Assembly (NCBI GenBank): GCA_020634755.1
Contig: JACKBC010000003.1
Coordinates: 124,001-188,000 of the forward strand
DNA length: 64,000 nt
Origin: Caldilineaceae bacterium
Lineage (GTDB): Bacteria; Chloroflexota; Anaerolineae; Caldilineales; Caldilineaceae
Direction of reading: 5' to 3'
The notes beneath the pieces were generated by a model. That model searched no databases. It had not been told where the DNA came from and saw only the letters and a program-made list of their open reading frames with translations. The translations under genes were made by a program, and so were the position numbers. Shown here piece after piece: positions 26,683 to 36,428 of the stretch; position 1 is the stretch's first letter, and each line of letters starts with the position of its first letter.

Positions 26683-26715
26683 AAACCGGTCAGGTCTTCT
26701 AGACTTGACCGGTTT
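26683..26715. repeat. Hairpin with AAACCGGTCAGGTCT arms
   Basis: Near-perfect hairpin 29 bp before the arabinofuranosidase start, related to the one at 10639-10671 (shared form AAACC[TG]GTCAGGTCT with the arms co-varying). It could affect expression of the gene if transcribed. Confidence 0.6.
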
Positions 26716-26743
26716 AAATCTTCAATAAACAGAGTGAAAATCT

Positions 26744-28240
<1,497 letters not shown>

Positions 28241-28312
28241 GGCCGTTTCCGAAATACATCCAACTTCCTCCCATTTTTATGAAGAGACCGACGTGCGGTC
28301 AACAGATGGAAG

Positions 28313-29920
28313 ATGAACATGAATCGAAACGCTATTGTAAAAGCAATTGAAAGCGGAAAGACCGCTTTGGGCATCGAATTTGGCTCCACGCGCATCAAAG
28401 CGGTGCTGATTGGGGAGGATCACACCCCCCTGGCCTCGGGCAGCTATGAATGGGAAAACCAGCTCGTCAACGGTCTTTGGACCTACAGTCTGGATGACAT
28501 CTGGACCGGGCTGCAAGAGAGCTATCGCACGCTGCGCGCTGAAGTTGCCAGCACATACGGCGTCCCGCTGCAGACGGTGGGGGCCATTGGCTTTAGCGGC
28601 ATGATGCATGGCTACATGGCTTTTGATGCAGACGGCAATCTGCTGGCGCCGTTTCGCACCTGGCGCAACACCAATACCGGTCCGGCCACCGTGGAACTGA
28701 CAGAGCTGTTCCAGTTCAACATTCCCCATCGCTGGAGCATTGCCCATCTGCACCAGGCGATTCTGGACCAGGAGCCCCACGTCAACCAGATCAGCTATCT
28801 AACCACGCTGGCCGGCTACGTGCACTGGAAATTGACCGGCGAAAAGGTCATGGGTGTGGGCGAAGCATCGGGCATGTTCCCCATTGATAGCCAGACCAAT
28901 GACTTTGATGCCGCACGGCTCGCGCGATACAACCAGCGGCTGGCCACCGAAAATCTGCCGTGGACGCTCTCCGAGATTCTGCCCACCGTGCTGGTGGCGG
29001 GCGATGCGGCTGGCGTTCTGACCGCAGCAGGCGCCAAGCTGCTCGACCCCACTGGGCAACTGCAAGCGGGCATTCCCTTCTGTGCGCCTGAAGGCGATGC
29101 CGGCACCGGCATGGTCGCCACCAACAGCGTGGCTGAACGCACTTGCAATGTGTCAGCTGGCACGTCGGTCTTCGCCATGATCGTGCTGGAAAAAGCTCTT
29201 TCCAAAGTCTATCCAGAGATCGACATGGTGACGACACCCACGGGCAAGCCGGTGGCCATGGTCCACACCAACACCTGCACGTCCGACATCAACGCCTGGG
29301 TCGACCTATTCCAAGAATTTACCACTGCGCTGGGCGTGGAGATGGATCAATCTGCGCTCTTTGAGATGCTCTATAAAAAGGCGCTGGCCGGTGATGCCGA
29401 TGGCGGCGGCCTGCTGGCCTATAACTATTTTTCCGGCGAGCCGATCACGCAGATCGAGGGTGGACGTCCGCTCTTTGTGCGCACGCCAGAGAGCCGCTTT
29501 ACGCTATCCAACTTTATGCGCGTGCATCTCTTCTCCGCAGTCGGCACGCTGAAGCTGGGGCTGGATCTGCTCTTCGATCAAGAACAGGTGCAGATCGATC
29601 AGGTGCTCGGCCACGGCGGCTTCTTTAAGACAGAGGAAGTAGGGCAGCGCGTAATGGCGGCAGCTATGAACGTGCCTGTTTCCGTTATGGAGACGGCGGG
29701 CGAGGGCGGTGCATGGGGCATTGCCCTGTTGGCCGCCTACATGCTGAATAAAGACGCCAGCCAATCGCTGGAAGCCTATCTCAGCCATAAAGTCTTTGCC
29801 GGAGAAGCCGGCTCGACCATTGCCCCTGACCCAGCCGATGTGGCTGGCTTCACCGCCTTTATGGCACGCTACAAACAGGGGCTGGACATTGAACGCACAG
29901 CCGTGGACGTGCTGAAGTAG
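28313..29920 (+). CDS. araB: FGGY-family kinase, L-ribulokinase type
   Basis: 535 residues. The N-terminal ALGIEFGSTRIKAVLIGED is the first phosphate loop, followed by WENQLVNGLWTYSLDDIW and GFSGMMHGYMAF. The C-terminal half has GHGGFFKTEEVGQRVMAAAM and ETAGEGGAWGIALLAAYM. The text closely resembles the Bacteroides-type ribulokinase rather than E. coli AraB. It phosphorylates L-ribulose to L-ribulose-5-phosphate with ATP. The assignment rests on that resemblance plus araD and araA in the same operon; xylulokinase is the alternative. Either of two adjacent ATGs (28313, 28319) may be the start. Confidence 0.85.
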   Translation: MNMNRNAIVKAIESGKTALGIEFGSTRIKAVLIGEDHTPLASGSYEWENQLVNGLWTYSLDDIWTGLQESYRTLRAEVASTYGVPLQTVGAIGFSGMMHGYMAFDADGNLLAPFRTWRNTNTGPATVELTELFQFNIPHRWSIAHLHQAILDQEPHVNQISYLTTLAGYVHWKLTGEKVMGVGEASGMFPIDSQTNDFDAARLARYNQRLATENLPWTLSEILPTVLVAGDAAGVLTAAGAKLLDPTGQLQAGIPFCAPEGDAGTGMVATNSVAERTCNVSAGTSVFAMIVLEKALSKVYPEIDMVTTPTGKPVAMVHTNTCTSDINAWVDLFQEFTTALGVEMDQSALFEMLYKKALAGDADGGGLLAYNYFSGEPITQIEGGRPLFVRTPESRFTLSNFMRVHLFSAVGTLKLGLDLLFDQEQVQIDQVLGHGGFFKTEEVGQRVMAAAMNVPVSVMETAGEGGAWGIALLAAYMLNKDASQSLEAYLSHKVFAGEAGSTIAPDPADVAGFTAFMARYKQGLDIERTAVDVLK

Positions 29921-29931
29921 AGAAGCATTTT

Positions 29932-29998
29932 AGCTATCAGGTATCAGCATTTCAGCTATCAGCTGAGCGCTGACCGGCTGATGGCTGACAAGCTACCC
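29932..29998. repeat. Short repeat cluster related to that at 16.2 kb
   Basis: AGCATTTTAGCTATCAGG, TATCAGCATTTCAGCTATCA and GCGCTGACCGGCTGATGGC form overlapping direct and inverted repeats between the kinase and epimerase genes. Shares the inverted 20-mer GCTGATAGCTGAAATGCTGA with 16201-16340. Confidence 0.65.
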
Positions 29999-30009
29999 AA
30001 AGGAACACT

Positions 30010-30657
30010 ATGCTAGAAGAACTACGCCAAATCGTCTGCGACCTGCACGCCGAATTGCCCAAGAACAACCTGGTCGCCTGGACCAGTGGCAACATTAGCG
30101 CCCGCGATCCGCAAACAAATCTGGTTGTTATCAAACCCAGCGGCATCAAGTTTCCCGACCTGACGCCGGAAAATATGGTGGTGGTCGATATGGAGGGCGC
30201 TATCGTCGAGGGCGATTATAAGGCCTCTTCCGATACGGCCTCGCACTGCTACATTTATCGCCACATGCCCGACGTTCATGGCATTGTGCACACCCATTCC
30301 CGTTTTGCCGCTGCCTTTGCCACCCACGGCCGGCCCATCCCCTGCATTACCACTGCCATGGGCGATGAATTTGGCGGCGACATTCCGTGTGGCGGCTTCG
30401 CCCTTATTGGCGGCGAAGAGATTGGCCAGGTCGTCGTGGAGACGCTTCAGGGTAGCCGCAGCCCGGCCTGTCTGCTGCAAAGTCACGGCGTTTTTACCAT
30501 TGGGCCTACTGCTGAAAAAGCCGTCAAAGCCGCGGTCATGACCGAAGATAACGCGGCCATTGCCTGGGCCTCGCTGCTGATGGGCCAACCGCTGACCATT
30601 GCCCAAAGCGATATTGATAAGCTGTATGACCGATATCAGAATGTGTATGGGCAGTAG
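30010..30657 (+). CDS. araD: L-ribulose-5-phosphate 4-epimerase (class II aldolase family)
   Basis: 215 residues, a little shorter than E. coli AraD (231). Conserved parts are TSGNISARD, VIKPSGIKFPDLTPENMVVVD, SSDTASHCYIYRHMPDVHGI, the zinc ligands of VHTHSRFA, and LQSHGVFTIG. It converts L-ribulose-5-phosphate to D-xylulose-5-phosphate, feeding the pentose phosphate pathway. Class II aldolases such as fuculose-phosphate aldolase share the fold, so the operon context decides the call. Ribosome-binding site CAAAGGA lies 6 bp before ATG 30010. Confidence 0.9.
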   Translation: MLEELRQIVCDLHAELPKNNLVAWTSGNISARDPQTNLVVIKPSGIKFPDLTPENMVVVDMEGAIVEGDYKASSDTASHCYIYRHMPDVHGIVHTHSRFAAAFATHGRPIPCITTAMGDEFGGDIPCGGFALIGGEEIGQVVVETLQGSRSPACLLQSHGVFTIGPTAEKAVKAAVMTEDNAAIAWASLLMGQPLTIAQSDIDKLYDRYQNVYGQ

Positions 30658-30658
30658 A

Positions 30659-30725
30659 GCGGAGTTGCGATGTGGCGGGGTGGCGGAGTTGCGATGTGGC
30701 GGAGTTGCGGGGTGGCGAGGTGGTT
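30659..30725. repeat. Left arm of GTTGCG/TGTGGCGG simple repeats
   Basis: Tandem GGAGTTGCGATGTGGCGG-like units. Their reverse complement recurs at 31185-31251, so the four-helix-bundle gene is bracketed by an inverted repeat. Confidence 0.65.
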
Positions 30726-30753
30726 GAGTCTGGTGTGGGGATGGATTGGGATT

Positions 30754-31161
30754 ATGCCTTGGAAGAATTTTGAGGAGTGGTTGGAGCAGCTGCCGGACTT
30801 TGTAAAACGTGGGCCGCTGTGGGAATTTGTTATTTATCAGAAGGCTTTATTTTTGTCGGACTTGGCGTGGTTTGATGCGGAAAAACTCCTCACCGCTCCG
30901 CAGGGCAGCAGAATGGCATGGCAGTTGGTCGATGCGGCTGGGTCAGTACCGGCAAATATTGAGGAAGGATATGGCCGCGGCTACGGAAAAGATTACGCTC
31001 GCTTTCTGCGTATTGCCCTTGGTTCCGCACGGGAGACGCAAGGCTGGTATGTCCGCAGTCGCCATGTTTTCTCACCCGAACTCGTCGAGCATCGCTACCA
31101 CCTTCTTGCCGAGATCATCAGCGGACTCATCAAAACAGCTACTCAACAACGCAAATTATGA
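30754..31161 (+). CDS. Four-helix-bundle protein (23S rRNA intervening-sequence protein family)
   Basis: 135 residues from ATG 30754 (MPWKNFEEWLEQLPDF). An earlier in-frame ATG at 30670 only translates the simple repeat. The family core is visible: WEFVIYQKALFLSDLAWF, AWQLVDAAGSVPANIEEGYG and FLRIALGSARETQGWY. Members were first found as insertions in bacterial 23S rRNA genes and now occur widely as single genes; their function is unknown. It is inserted between araD and araA and flanked by inverted repeats, unlike its catabolic neighbours. No good ribosome-binding site is visible. Confidence 0.8.
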   Translation: MPWKNFEEWLEQLPDFVKRGPLWEFVIYQKALFLSDLAWFDAEKLLTAPQGSRMAWQLVDAAGSVPANIEEGYGRGYGKDYARFLRIALGSARETQGWYVRSRHVFSPELVEHRYHLLAEIISGLIKTATQQRKL

Positions 31162-31184
31162 ACTTATCACTCCAGTATCCCACC

Positions 31185-31251
31185 ATGTTGCCACCGCGCC
31201 ACATTGCCACGCCGCCCCTGCGCCACTACGCAACATCGCAACCAGAAAGGA
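31185..31251. repeat. Right arm of inverted simple repeats, just before araA
   Basis: CATGTTGCCACCGCGCCACA, TTGCCACGCC and GCGCCACTACGCAACATCGC are the complement-type units of the left arm at 30659. It ends immediately before the araA ribosome-binding site AGAAAGGA. Confidence 0.65.
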
Positions 31252-31260
31252 ATCCAACCC

Positions 31261-32772
31261 ATGAACACCGATATCTTCACCCCGCTGGAAGTTTGGTTTG
31301 TCGTCGGCAGCCAGCACCTGTATGGACCAGAGACGCTGGAACAGGTCGCCGCTGATAGCCAGAAAATTGCCGATGGGCTAAACGCCTCGGGCAAGCTACC
31401 CGTCAAGGTGGTTCTCCAGCCTACCGTCAAATCTCCCGAAGAAGTCTATAACGTCTGCCAGGCCGCCAACGCCGCACCCAACTGCATTGGCCTGGTCTGC
31501 TGGATGCACACCTTTTCCCCGGCCAAAATGTGGATCGCCGGGCTGTCGGCGCTGCAAAAGCCCTTTGCACAGCTCCACACCCAGTTCAATGCCGAGATTC
31601 CCTGGTCCACCATCGACATGGACTTTATGAATCTCAACCAGACGGCCCACGGCGGGCGCGAGTTTGGCTTTATCGGCACGCGCATGAAGCTGGGGCGCAA
31701 GGTCATTGTGGGCCACTGGCAGGATGCAGACGTGCTGGCGCGGCTCGACGTGTGGATGCGCGCTGCCGCCGCTTGGCACGACGCCCAAGGCGCCAAGTTT
31801 GCCCGCTTTGGCGACAATATGCGCGAGGTGGCGGTGACCGAGGGCAATAAGGTCTCGGCCCAAATGCAGTTTGGCTATTCGGTTAACGGCTATGGCGTGG
31901 GCGATTTGGTGGCGGTTGTCAATGGTGTGGCCGAAAGTGACGTGTCCGAACTCATTGCTGTCTATATGGACAGCTACAACGTGGCCCCCGAATTGCAGAC
32001 CGGCGGCAATCGCCACCAATCTCTGCGCGACGCCGCCCGCATTGAATTGGGCATACGCACCTTTTTGGAGGACGGTGGTTTCAAAGGCTATACGGATACC
32101 TTTGAAGATTTGCACGGCCTTAAGCAGTTGCCCGGTGTCGCTTCGCAACGGCTCATGGCCGATGGATACGGCTTTGGCGCTGAAGGGGATTGGAAGACGG
32201 CGGCATTGCTGCGCGCCATGAAGGTCATGAGCGTCGGCCTGGAAGGCGGCACCTCCTTTATGGAGGATTACACCTATCACTTTTCGCCCAAGGGCAACAA
32301 GGTGTTGGGCGCGCATATGTTGGAGATTTGCCCCTCCATTGCCGCCGCCAAACCTTCGTTGGAGATTCATCCGTTGGGCATTGGCGGCAAGGAAGACCCG
32401 GTGCGGCTGGTCTTCGATTCGCAGACCGGCCCGGCTATCAACGCCACCGTCATCGATTTGGGCGCGCGCTATCGTCTGCTTGTGAACACGGTAGATGTGG
32501 TTCCCACCGATGAGCCGCTGCCCAAGCTGCCGGTGGCGCGTGCGCTGTGGACGCCCCATCCCAACTTTCAAGAGGGCGTGGCCGCTTGGATCTTGGCCGG
32601 CGGCGCACACCACACCGGCTACAGCCTATGCCTTACCGCCGAACATATGGAAGATTTCGCCACCATGGCCGGCGTTGAGTATCTGCTGATCGGTGAAAAT
32701 TCCACGCTGGCCGATATCAAAAAAGAGCTAAAGTGGAATGACGTTTATTATCACTTGGGCTTGGGCAATTAA
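31261..32772 (+). CDS. araA: L-arabinose isomerase
   Basis: 503 residues (E. coli 500). Converts L-arabinose to L-ribulose with a manganese-type cofactor. The N-terminus LEVWFVVGSQHLYGPETL, MHTFSPAKMWIAGL, NLNQTAHGGREFGFI and LEGGTSFMEDYTYHF are family signatures with the active-site Glu residues; the His of LAGGAHHTGYS lies near the end. AGAAAGGA precedes ATG 31261. It is the last classical ara gene here and is followed after 19 bp by an SDR, so the operon continues. Confidence 0.96.
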   Translation: MNTDIFTPLEVWFVVGSQHLYGPETLEQVAADSQKIADGLNASGKLPVKVVLQPTVKSPEEVYNVCQAANAAPNCIGLVCWMHTFSPAKMWIAGLSALQKPFAQLHTQFNAEIPWSTIDMDFMNLNQTAHGGREFGFIGTRMKLGRKVIVGHWQDADVLARLDVWMRAAAAWHDAQGAKFARFGDNMREVAVTEGNKVSAQMQFGYSVNGYGVGDLVAVVNGVAESDVSELIAVYMDSYNVAPELQTGGNRHQSLRDAARIELGIRTFLEDGGFKGYTDTFEDLHGLKQLPGVASQRLMADGYGFGAEGDWKTAALLRAMKVMSVGLEGGTSFMEDYTYHFSPKGNKVLGAHMLEICPSIAAAKPSLEIHPLGIGGKEDPVRLVFDSQTGPAINATVIDLGARYRLLVNTVDVVPTDEPLPKLPVARALWTPHPNFQEGVAAWILAGGAHHTGYSLCLTAEHMEDFATMAGVEYLLIGENSTLADIKKELKWNDVYYHLGLGN

Positions 32773-32791
32773 TATCGCTAAGGGGAACATC

Positions 32792-33553
32792 ATGCGTCTT
32801 GCAGGCAAAACAGCAATCGTTACGGGGGGCGGCGCCGGCATGGGAGAGGCCGTCGCCAAAGCATATGGCCGCGCAGGCGCCAACGTGGTTGTGGTGGATG
32901 TCAATGCCGCCAATGGTGAGGCCACCGTTGACGCGATTCGCACGGCGGGCGGCGCCGCCACCTTTGTGCGCGCCGATGTGGCCAATACAGCCGATGTGAC
33001 CACCATGGCCCAAACCGCCGTAGACACCTACGGCGACATCGATATTCTCTACAATAACGCCGCCGTGCAGCTGCATTTTCAAGATGCCCGCGCCCACGAG
33101 CTGAGCGAAGAAATTTGGGATCGTACCTATGGCATCAACATTCGCGGCGTCTGGCTCTGCTGCAAATATGTGATCCCCAGCATGTTGCGCCGTGGCGGTG
33201 GCACCATTATCAACGTGGCTTCACCCACGGGCCTCTTTGGGCTGGCGCCCACCTACACCGCCTACAGCTCCAGCAAAGGCGCCGTTTTTGCCTTAACGCG
33301 CGTCATGGCCGTGGACTATGCCGCGGACAAAATTCGCGTCAACGCGCTGGTGCCGGGCGCCACCGAAACCCCCCTCACCGAAGAGCTTTTTGCCGATCAG
33401 GCCACGCGCCAGAGCCTGCTCGACGCTACCCCATTGGGGCGTCTGGGCCAAGCCGAAGATGTGGTGGGGCTGGCGCTCTTCCTGGCCTGCGATGATTCGG
33501 CCTACTGCACCGGCGGCATCTACACCGTAGACGGCGGTCTCACCGCCGTCTAA
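32792..33553 (+). CDS. Short-chain dehydrogenase/reductase in the arabinose operon
   Basis: 253 residues. Cofactor motif VVTGG-type (TAIVTGGGAGMGEAV), VVDVNAA suggesting NAD, LYNNAAV, catalytic Ser in INVASPTG and Tyr/Lys in YTAYSSSKGAV. Start ATG 32792 follows AGGGGA, 19 bp after araA. In this position it may oxidise a pentose, a sugar alcohol or a lactone precursor, perhaps with the lactonase-like protein downstream; the substrate is not readable. Confidence 0.87.
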   Translation: MRLAGKTAIVTGGGAGMGEAVAKAYGRAGANVVVVDVNAANGEATVDAIRTAGGAATFVRADVANTADVTTMAQTAVDTYGDIDILYNNAAVQLHFQDARAHELSEEIWDRTYGINIRGVWLCCKYVIPSMLRRGGGTIINVASPTGLFGLAPTYTAYSSSKGAVFALTRVMAVDYAADKIRVNALVPGATETPLTEELFADQATRQSLLDATPLGRLGQAEDVVGLALFLACDDSAYCTGGIYTVDGGLTAV

Positions 33554-33559
33554 TGGTAA

Positions 33560-33676
33560 GGCGATTTTCCCCAATCGCCACCGCTTGGGAACGAATGCTC
33601 TTCATCCGGCAATTGTAGGGCGGTTTTCCCAAATCGCCGCCTGCAAACAAGATTGGGCGGGTATCCCTACCCGCCC
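33560..33676 (+). terminator. Cluster of hairpins between the SDR and the apionate-lactonase-like gene
   Basis: GGCGATT-TTCCCC-AATCGCC, GGGCGGTTTTCCCAAATCGCC, and the perfect GGGCGGGTA-TCCC-TACCCGCCC (33655-33676) followed by TACGTTTT. The last resembles an intrinsic terminator and may reduce, but need not stop, transcription into the next gene. Confidence 0.5.
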
Positions 33677-33709
33677 TACGTTTTACACTTTTCATCGAGG
33701 AACCGCACC

Positions 33710-35728
33710 ATGCCCTTGCCCATCAATGTCCTCCACTACGGGCGCAACGACGCCCTGCCTGAGCAAATTCCCCTGCGCGCCGGCCCACTTACCATGATTT
33801 ATGAAAATGGCGATCTGCGCTACATCAAGTTGGGCCAGCGCGAAATTGTGCGTCGTCTCTACGTGGCCATTCGCAACCGCAATTGGGACACGGCCACCAA
33901 CGTACTTTCCGATGTGCAGATGGAGATTGGCGCCGACTCTTTCACAATTCGCTATCTTTGCACCAATACGCTGAGTGATATTGACTTTGTGTGGCATGGC
34001 GAACTGCACGGTGCGGCCAACGGCGTTATCACCTGTCGTATGGATGGTGAGGCGCGCACCACCTTTCTGCGCAATCGCATCGGTTTCTGTCTGCTACACC
34101 CAGCCGCCATTGCCGGCGCGCCCGCCCGCATTGAGCATGTGGATGGCACAACCGAAGTGAACGCCTTCCCCATCCATATTGCGCCTCAGTTTGTAATTGA
34201 CGGTGAAATCAAGCCGGTGGCGCCCTTTAACGAAATGGCGGCGGTGGCCCATGAAGTACAGCCCGGCGTTTGGGCGCAGGTGCACTTTGCGGGCGACATC
34301 TTTGAAATGGAAGATCAGCGCAACTGGACCGATGCTTCATACAAAACGTACGGCACGCCTTTGCGCTTGCCTTTTCCTGCCAACGTGCCCGCGGGCACAA
34401 AGATTGCGCAGACCGTAACGATTGGCCTGGACAGGTACTCGCAAATTCCAGATAGCGTTCAATTAGTAGCCGACGTTGACGCAAATGTTGAATTTGCAAT
34501 CGGCCAGGCGCGCACAAAGCTGCCGCGTTTGGGCTTGGGCGTGGCCAGCCACGGGCAGCCGCTCGCGCCAGCCGAAATCGCCCGTTTGCGGGCACTGAAC
34601 ATTGCGCATTTGCGTGTGGATTTGCGCCTGGGAGAGCTTGGCTACGCCAATGCCCTGCGTCGCGCCACAGATGAGGCCAACGCGCTGGGCGCGCCGCTCC
34701 AGGTAGCGCTGCATCTCACCGACAACGCTGAATCCGAGTTGCAGATATTGGTCGCACTCGTGCAAGAGCTTCTGCCGCCAGTGTCAACCTGGCTTGTTTT
34801 TCATGTGAACGAAAAGGCAACCACCGCCCGCTGGATTCAGCTGGCGCGCCGGCTGTTGGCGCCAGCCACCCCAGGTGCTCGCTTTGGCGCCGGCACCAAT
34901 GTCTATTTTACCGAGCTAAACTGTCGTCGTCCCGATGATCATGCGCTGGCCGCGATGGATGTCGTCAACTGGTCGGTCAATCCCCAAGTCCATGCCTTTG
35001 ATAATGCCTCGCTGGTGGAAACGCTGGCTGCCCAGGCCGTGACTGTCACCAGCGCCCGCCAGTTTTGTGGTGATCGACTGCTGACAATCAGCCCCATTAC
35101 GCTGGCCCCGCGTTTCAATCCCAACGCCACCGGTCCAGAGCCAGAGCCGGCGCCAGGTGAATTGCCGCCACAAGTGGACCCGCGCCAAATGTCGCTCTTG
35201 GGCGCGGCCTGGACGTTGGGCAGCATCAAATATCTGGCTGAAACCGGTGAATTGGAGAGCGTGACCTATTACGAAACCACGGGCTGGCGTGGCGTCATGG
35301 AGAACAGCGCCGGTTCGCCGCTGCCGGAAAAATTTACTTCGGTTGCGCCCGACATGAACGGGGGCGCTGTCTTTCCGCTGTATCACGCGCTGGCCCAGGT
35401 GGGCCAGTTTGCTGGCGGCGACGTAATGCACGGCCAATCCAGCCAACCGCTGCACGTGGATGGCGTTGCGCTGACCAAAGATGGTCGTGTGCGCGTGCTG
35501 TTAGCCAATTTTACGGCGCGGCCGCAGTCAGTCCAGGTTAGCGGGCTGGCGCCAACCGTTGAACTGTGGCAGTTGGATGCCACCAATGTGGAAACCGCCA
35601 TGCGCCAGCCGGAAGCCATGGGTACGGTGGCCGGCCAGCGAATGACCTCTGTCGAGGGCCGGCTCCAGTTGGTCTTGCCGCCTTTTGCGCTTGTGCGGCT
35701 GGATGACGCAAGCGCAGGTGACACTTAA
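33710..35728 (+). CDS. D-apionate lactonase-like protein
   Basis: 672 residues, no signal peptide. Three parts can be sensed: an N-terminal beta-rich domain (LRAGPLTMIYENGDLRYIKL, RRLYVAIRNRNWDT), a middle TIM-barrel-like domain (LGLGVASHGQPLAPAEIARL, FGAGTNVYFTELNCRRP, MDVVNWSVNPQVHAFDN), and a C-terminal beta domain. The N-terminal text resembles proteins annotated as D-apionate lactonase (ApnL). Apiose and arabinose occur together in plant cell walls, so the context fits, but no other apionate gene is obvious. The start at ATG 33710 follows CGAGGAA. If not ApnL, it is a sugar-related enzyme of unknown reaction. Confidence 0.6.
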   Translation: MPLPINVLHYGRNDALPEQIPLRAGPLTMIYENGDLRYIKLGQREIVRRLYVAIRNRNWDTATNVLSDVQMEIGADSFTIRYLCTNTLSDIDFVWHGELHGAANGVITCRMDGEARTTFLRNRIGFCLLHPAAIAGAPARIEHVDGTTEVNAFPIHIAPQFVIDGEIKPVAPFNEMAAVAHEVQPGVWAQVHFAGDIFEMEDQRNWTDASYKTYGTPLRLPFPANVPAGTKIAQTVTIGLDRYSQIPDSVQLVADVDANVEFAIGQARTKLPRLGLGVASHGQPLAPAEIARLRALNIAHLRVDLRLGELGYANALRRATDEANALGAPLQVALHLTDNAESELQILVALVQELLPPVSTWLVFHVNEKATTARWIQLARRLLAPATPGARFGAGTNVYFTELNCRRPDDHALAAMDVVNWSVNPQVHAFDNASLVETLAAQAVTVTSARQFCGDRLLTISPITLAPRFNPNATGPEPEPAPGELPPQVDPRQMSLLGAAWTLGSIKYLAETGELESVTYYETTGWRGVMENSAGSPLPEKFTSVAPDMNGGAVFPLYHALAQVGQFAGGDVMHGQSSQPLHVDGVALTKDGRVRVLLANFTARPQSVQVSGLAPTVELWQLDATNVETAMRQPEAMGTVAGQRMTSVEGRLQLVLPPFALVRLDDASAGDT

Positions 35729-35745
35729 GCCGCCTGCGCTTGCGT
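35706..35745 (+). terminator. Strong hairpin at the end of the arabinose cluster
   Basis: ACGCAAGCGCAGG pairs perfectly with CCTGCGCTTGCGT, overlapping the last codons of the preceding gene. No clear U-run follows, so it may be a stabilising rather than terminating hairpin. Confidence 0.55.
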
Positions 35746-35758
35746 GTCTACAATAGAC

Positions 35759-35884
35759 GTTATCGGTAATAAGGTCATTTAAAAAAATCGTACGCTGATT
35801 CCCGCGGATGAACACGGATTTTACAGAGAGCATCAGCGTTTAATCTGTGTCAATCCGCGTACCCTATTTTAACCCCGATAATCT
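35759..35884 (-). repeat. Family-2 TIR element, copy B
   Basis: Begins GTTATCGGTAATAAGGTCAT and ends ACCCCGATAATCT; its reverse complement aligns with 5061-5183 throughout. As with copy A, it sits just after the stop of a plus-strand gene, but in the opposite orientation. Confidence 0.75.
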
Positions 35885-35958
35885 CTAATAGCACTCGCGG
35901 CCTTTTACGGAGCCAGCGCGCCGGGCGTAAAAAGTGCCTGAGACGATTGCGCGGTACT

Positions 35959-36402
35959 TTACGGCGCCAGCGGATAGTCGTAGCGGATGAAGCCTTTGTA
36001 CTGCGCCACTTTGTCATAGAGCGTGCGCGCCGTCACGTTGTTATCTTGCGTTAGCCAATAATAGCGCGGGCAGCCGCGTGCCTGCGCAATCTTCCCCACA
36101 TGCTCAATCAGCGCTCGCCCCACACCGTGACCACGCGCTGCGTCATCCACAAACAGATCTTGCAGATAACAGGCATCGGCGGACCAGGCACTGGTGTGGA
36201 ACATGTAGTGCGCAATTCCCACCAATTTCCCGTCAACGTGCGCTCCCAGGCCGAATACATCATGGCCCGTCATTAGCCGCTGCCATGTGGCGTCATAAGC
36301 AGCCGCGGGGAGCGGCGTGTTATAAAAAGTCTTGTAGCCGCGCGCCAGCACGTCCCAACGCGGGCGGTCCTCTTTACGCAAAGGCAATACCGTAATGGTC
36401 AT
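35959..36402 (-). CDS. GNAT-family N-acetyltransferase
   Basis: 147 residues. The acetyl-CoA binding motif A is LQDLFVDDAARGHGVGRALI; YYWLTQDNNVTARTLYDKV is the typical C-terminal part. GNATs transfer acetyl from acetyl-CoA to an amine; the acceptor is unknown. Start ATG 36402 follows CGGAGA; an in-frame ATG further upstream would overlap the preceding gene. It begins 26 bp after the PEP-mutase-family gene on the same strand, so the two are probably one transcript. Confidence 0.88.
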   Translation of the reverse strand: MTITVLPLRKEDRPRWDVLARGYKTFYNTPLPAAAYDATWQRLMTGHDVFGLGAHVDGKLVGIAHYMFHTSAWSADACYLQDLFVDDAARGHGVGRALIEHVGKIAQARGCPRYYWLTQDNNVTARTLYDKVAQYKGFIRYDYPLAP

Positions 36403-36428
36403 ATAAATCTCCGAATTTTCGTTTGTGT

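Noticed and set aside
30670..30753. Upstream ATG extending the four-helix-bundle protein by 28 residues
   Set aside because: The extension translates the simple repeat and precedes the family's usual N-terminus.
31396..32613. Long minus-strand frame of 405 codons opposite araA
   Set aside because: A shadow of a strongly conserved araA frame; composition is typical of antisense reading and no motif was found.
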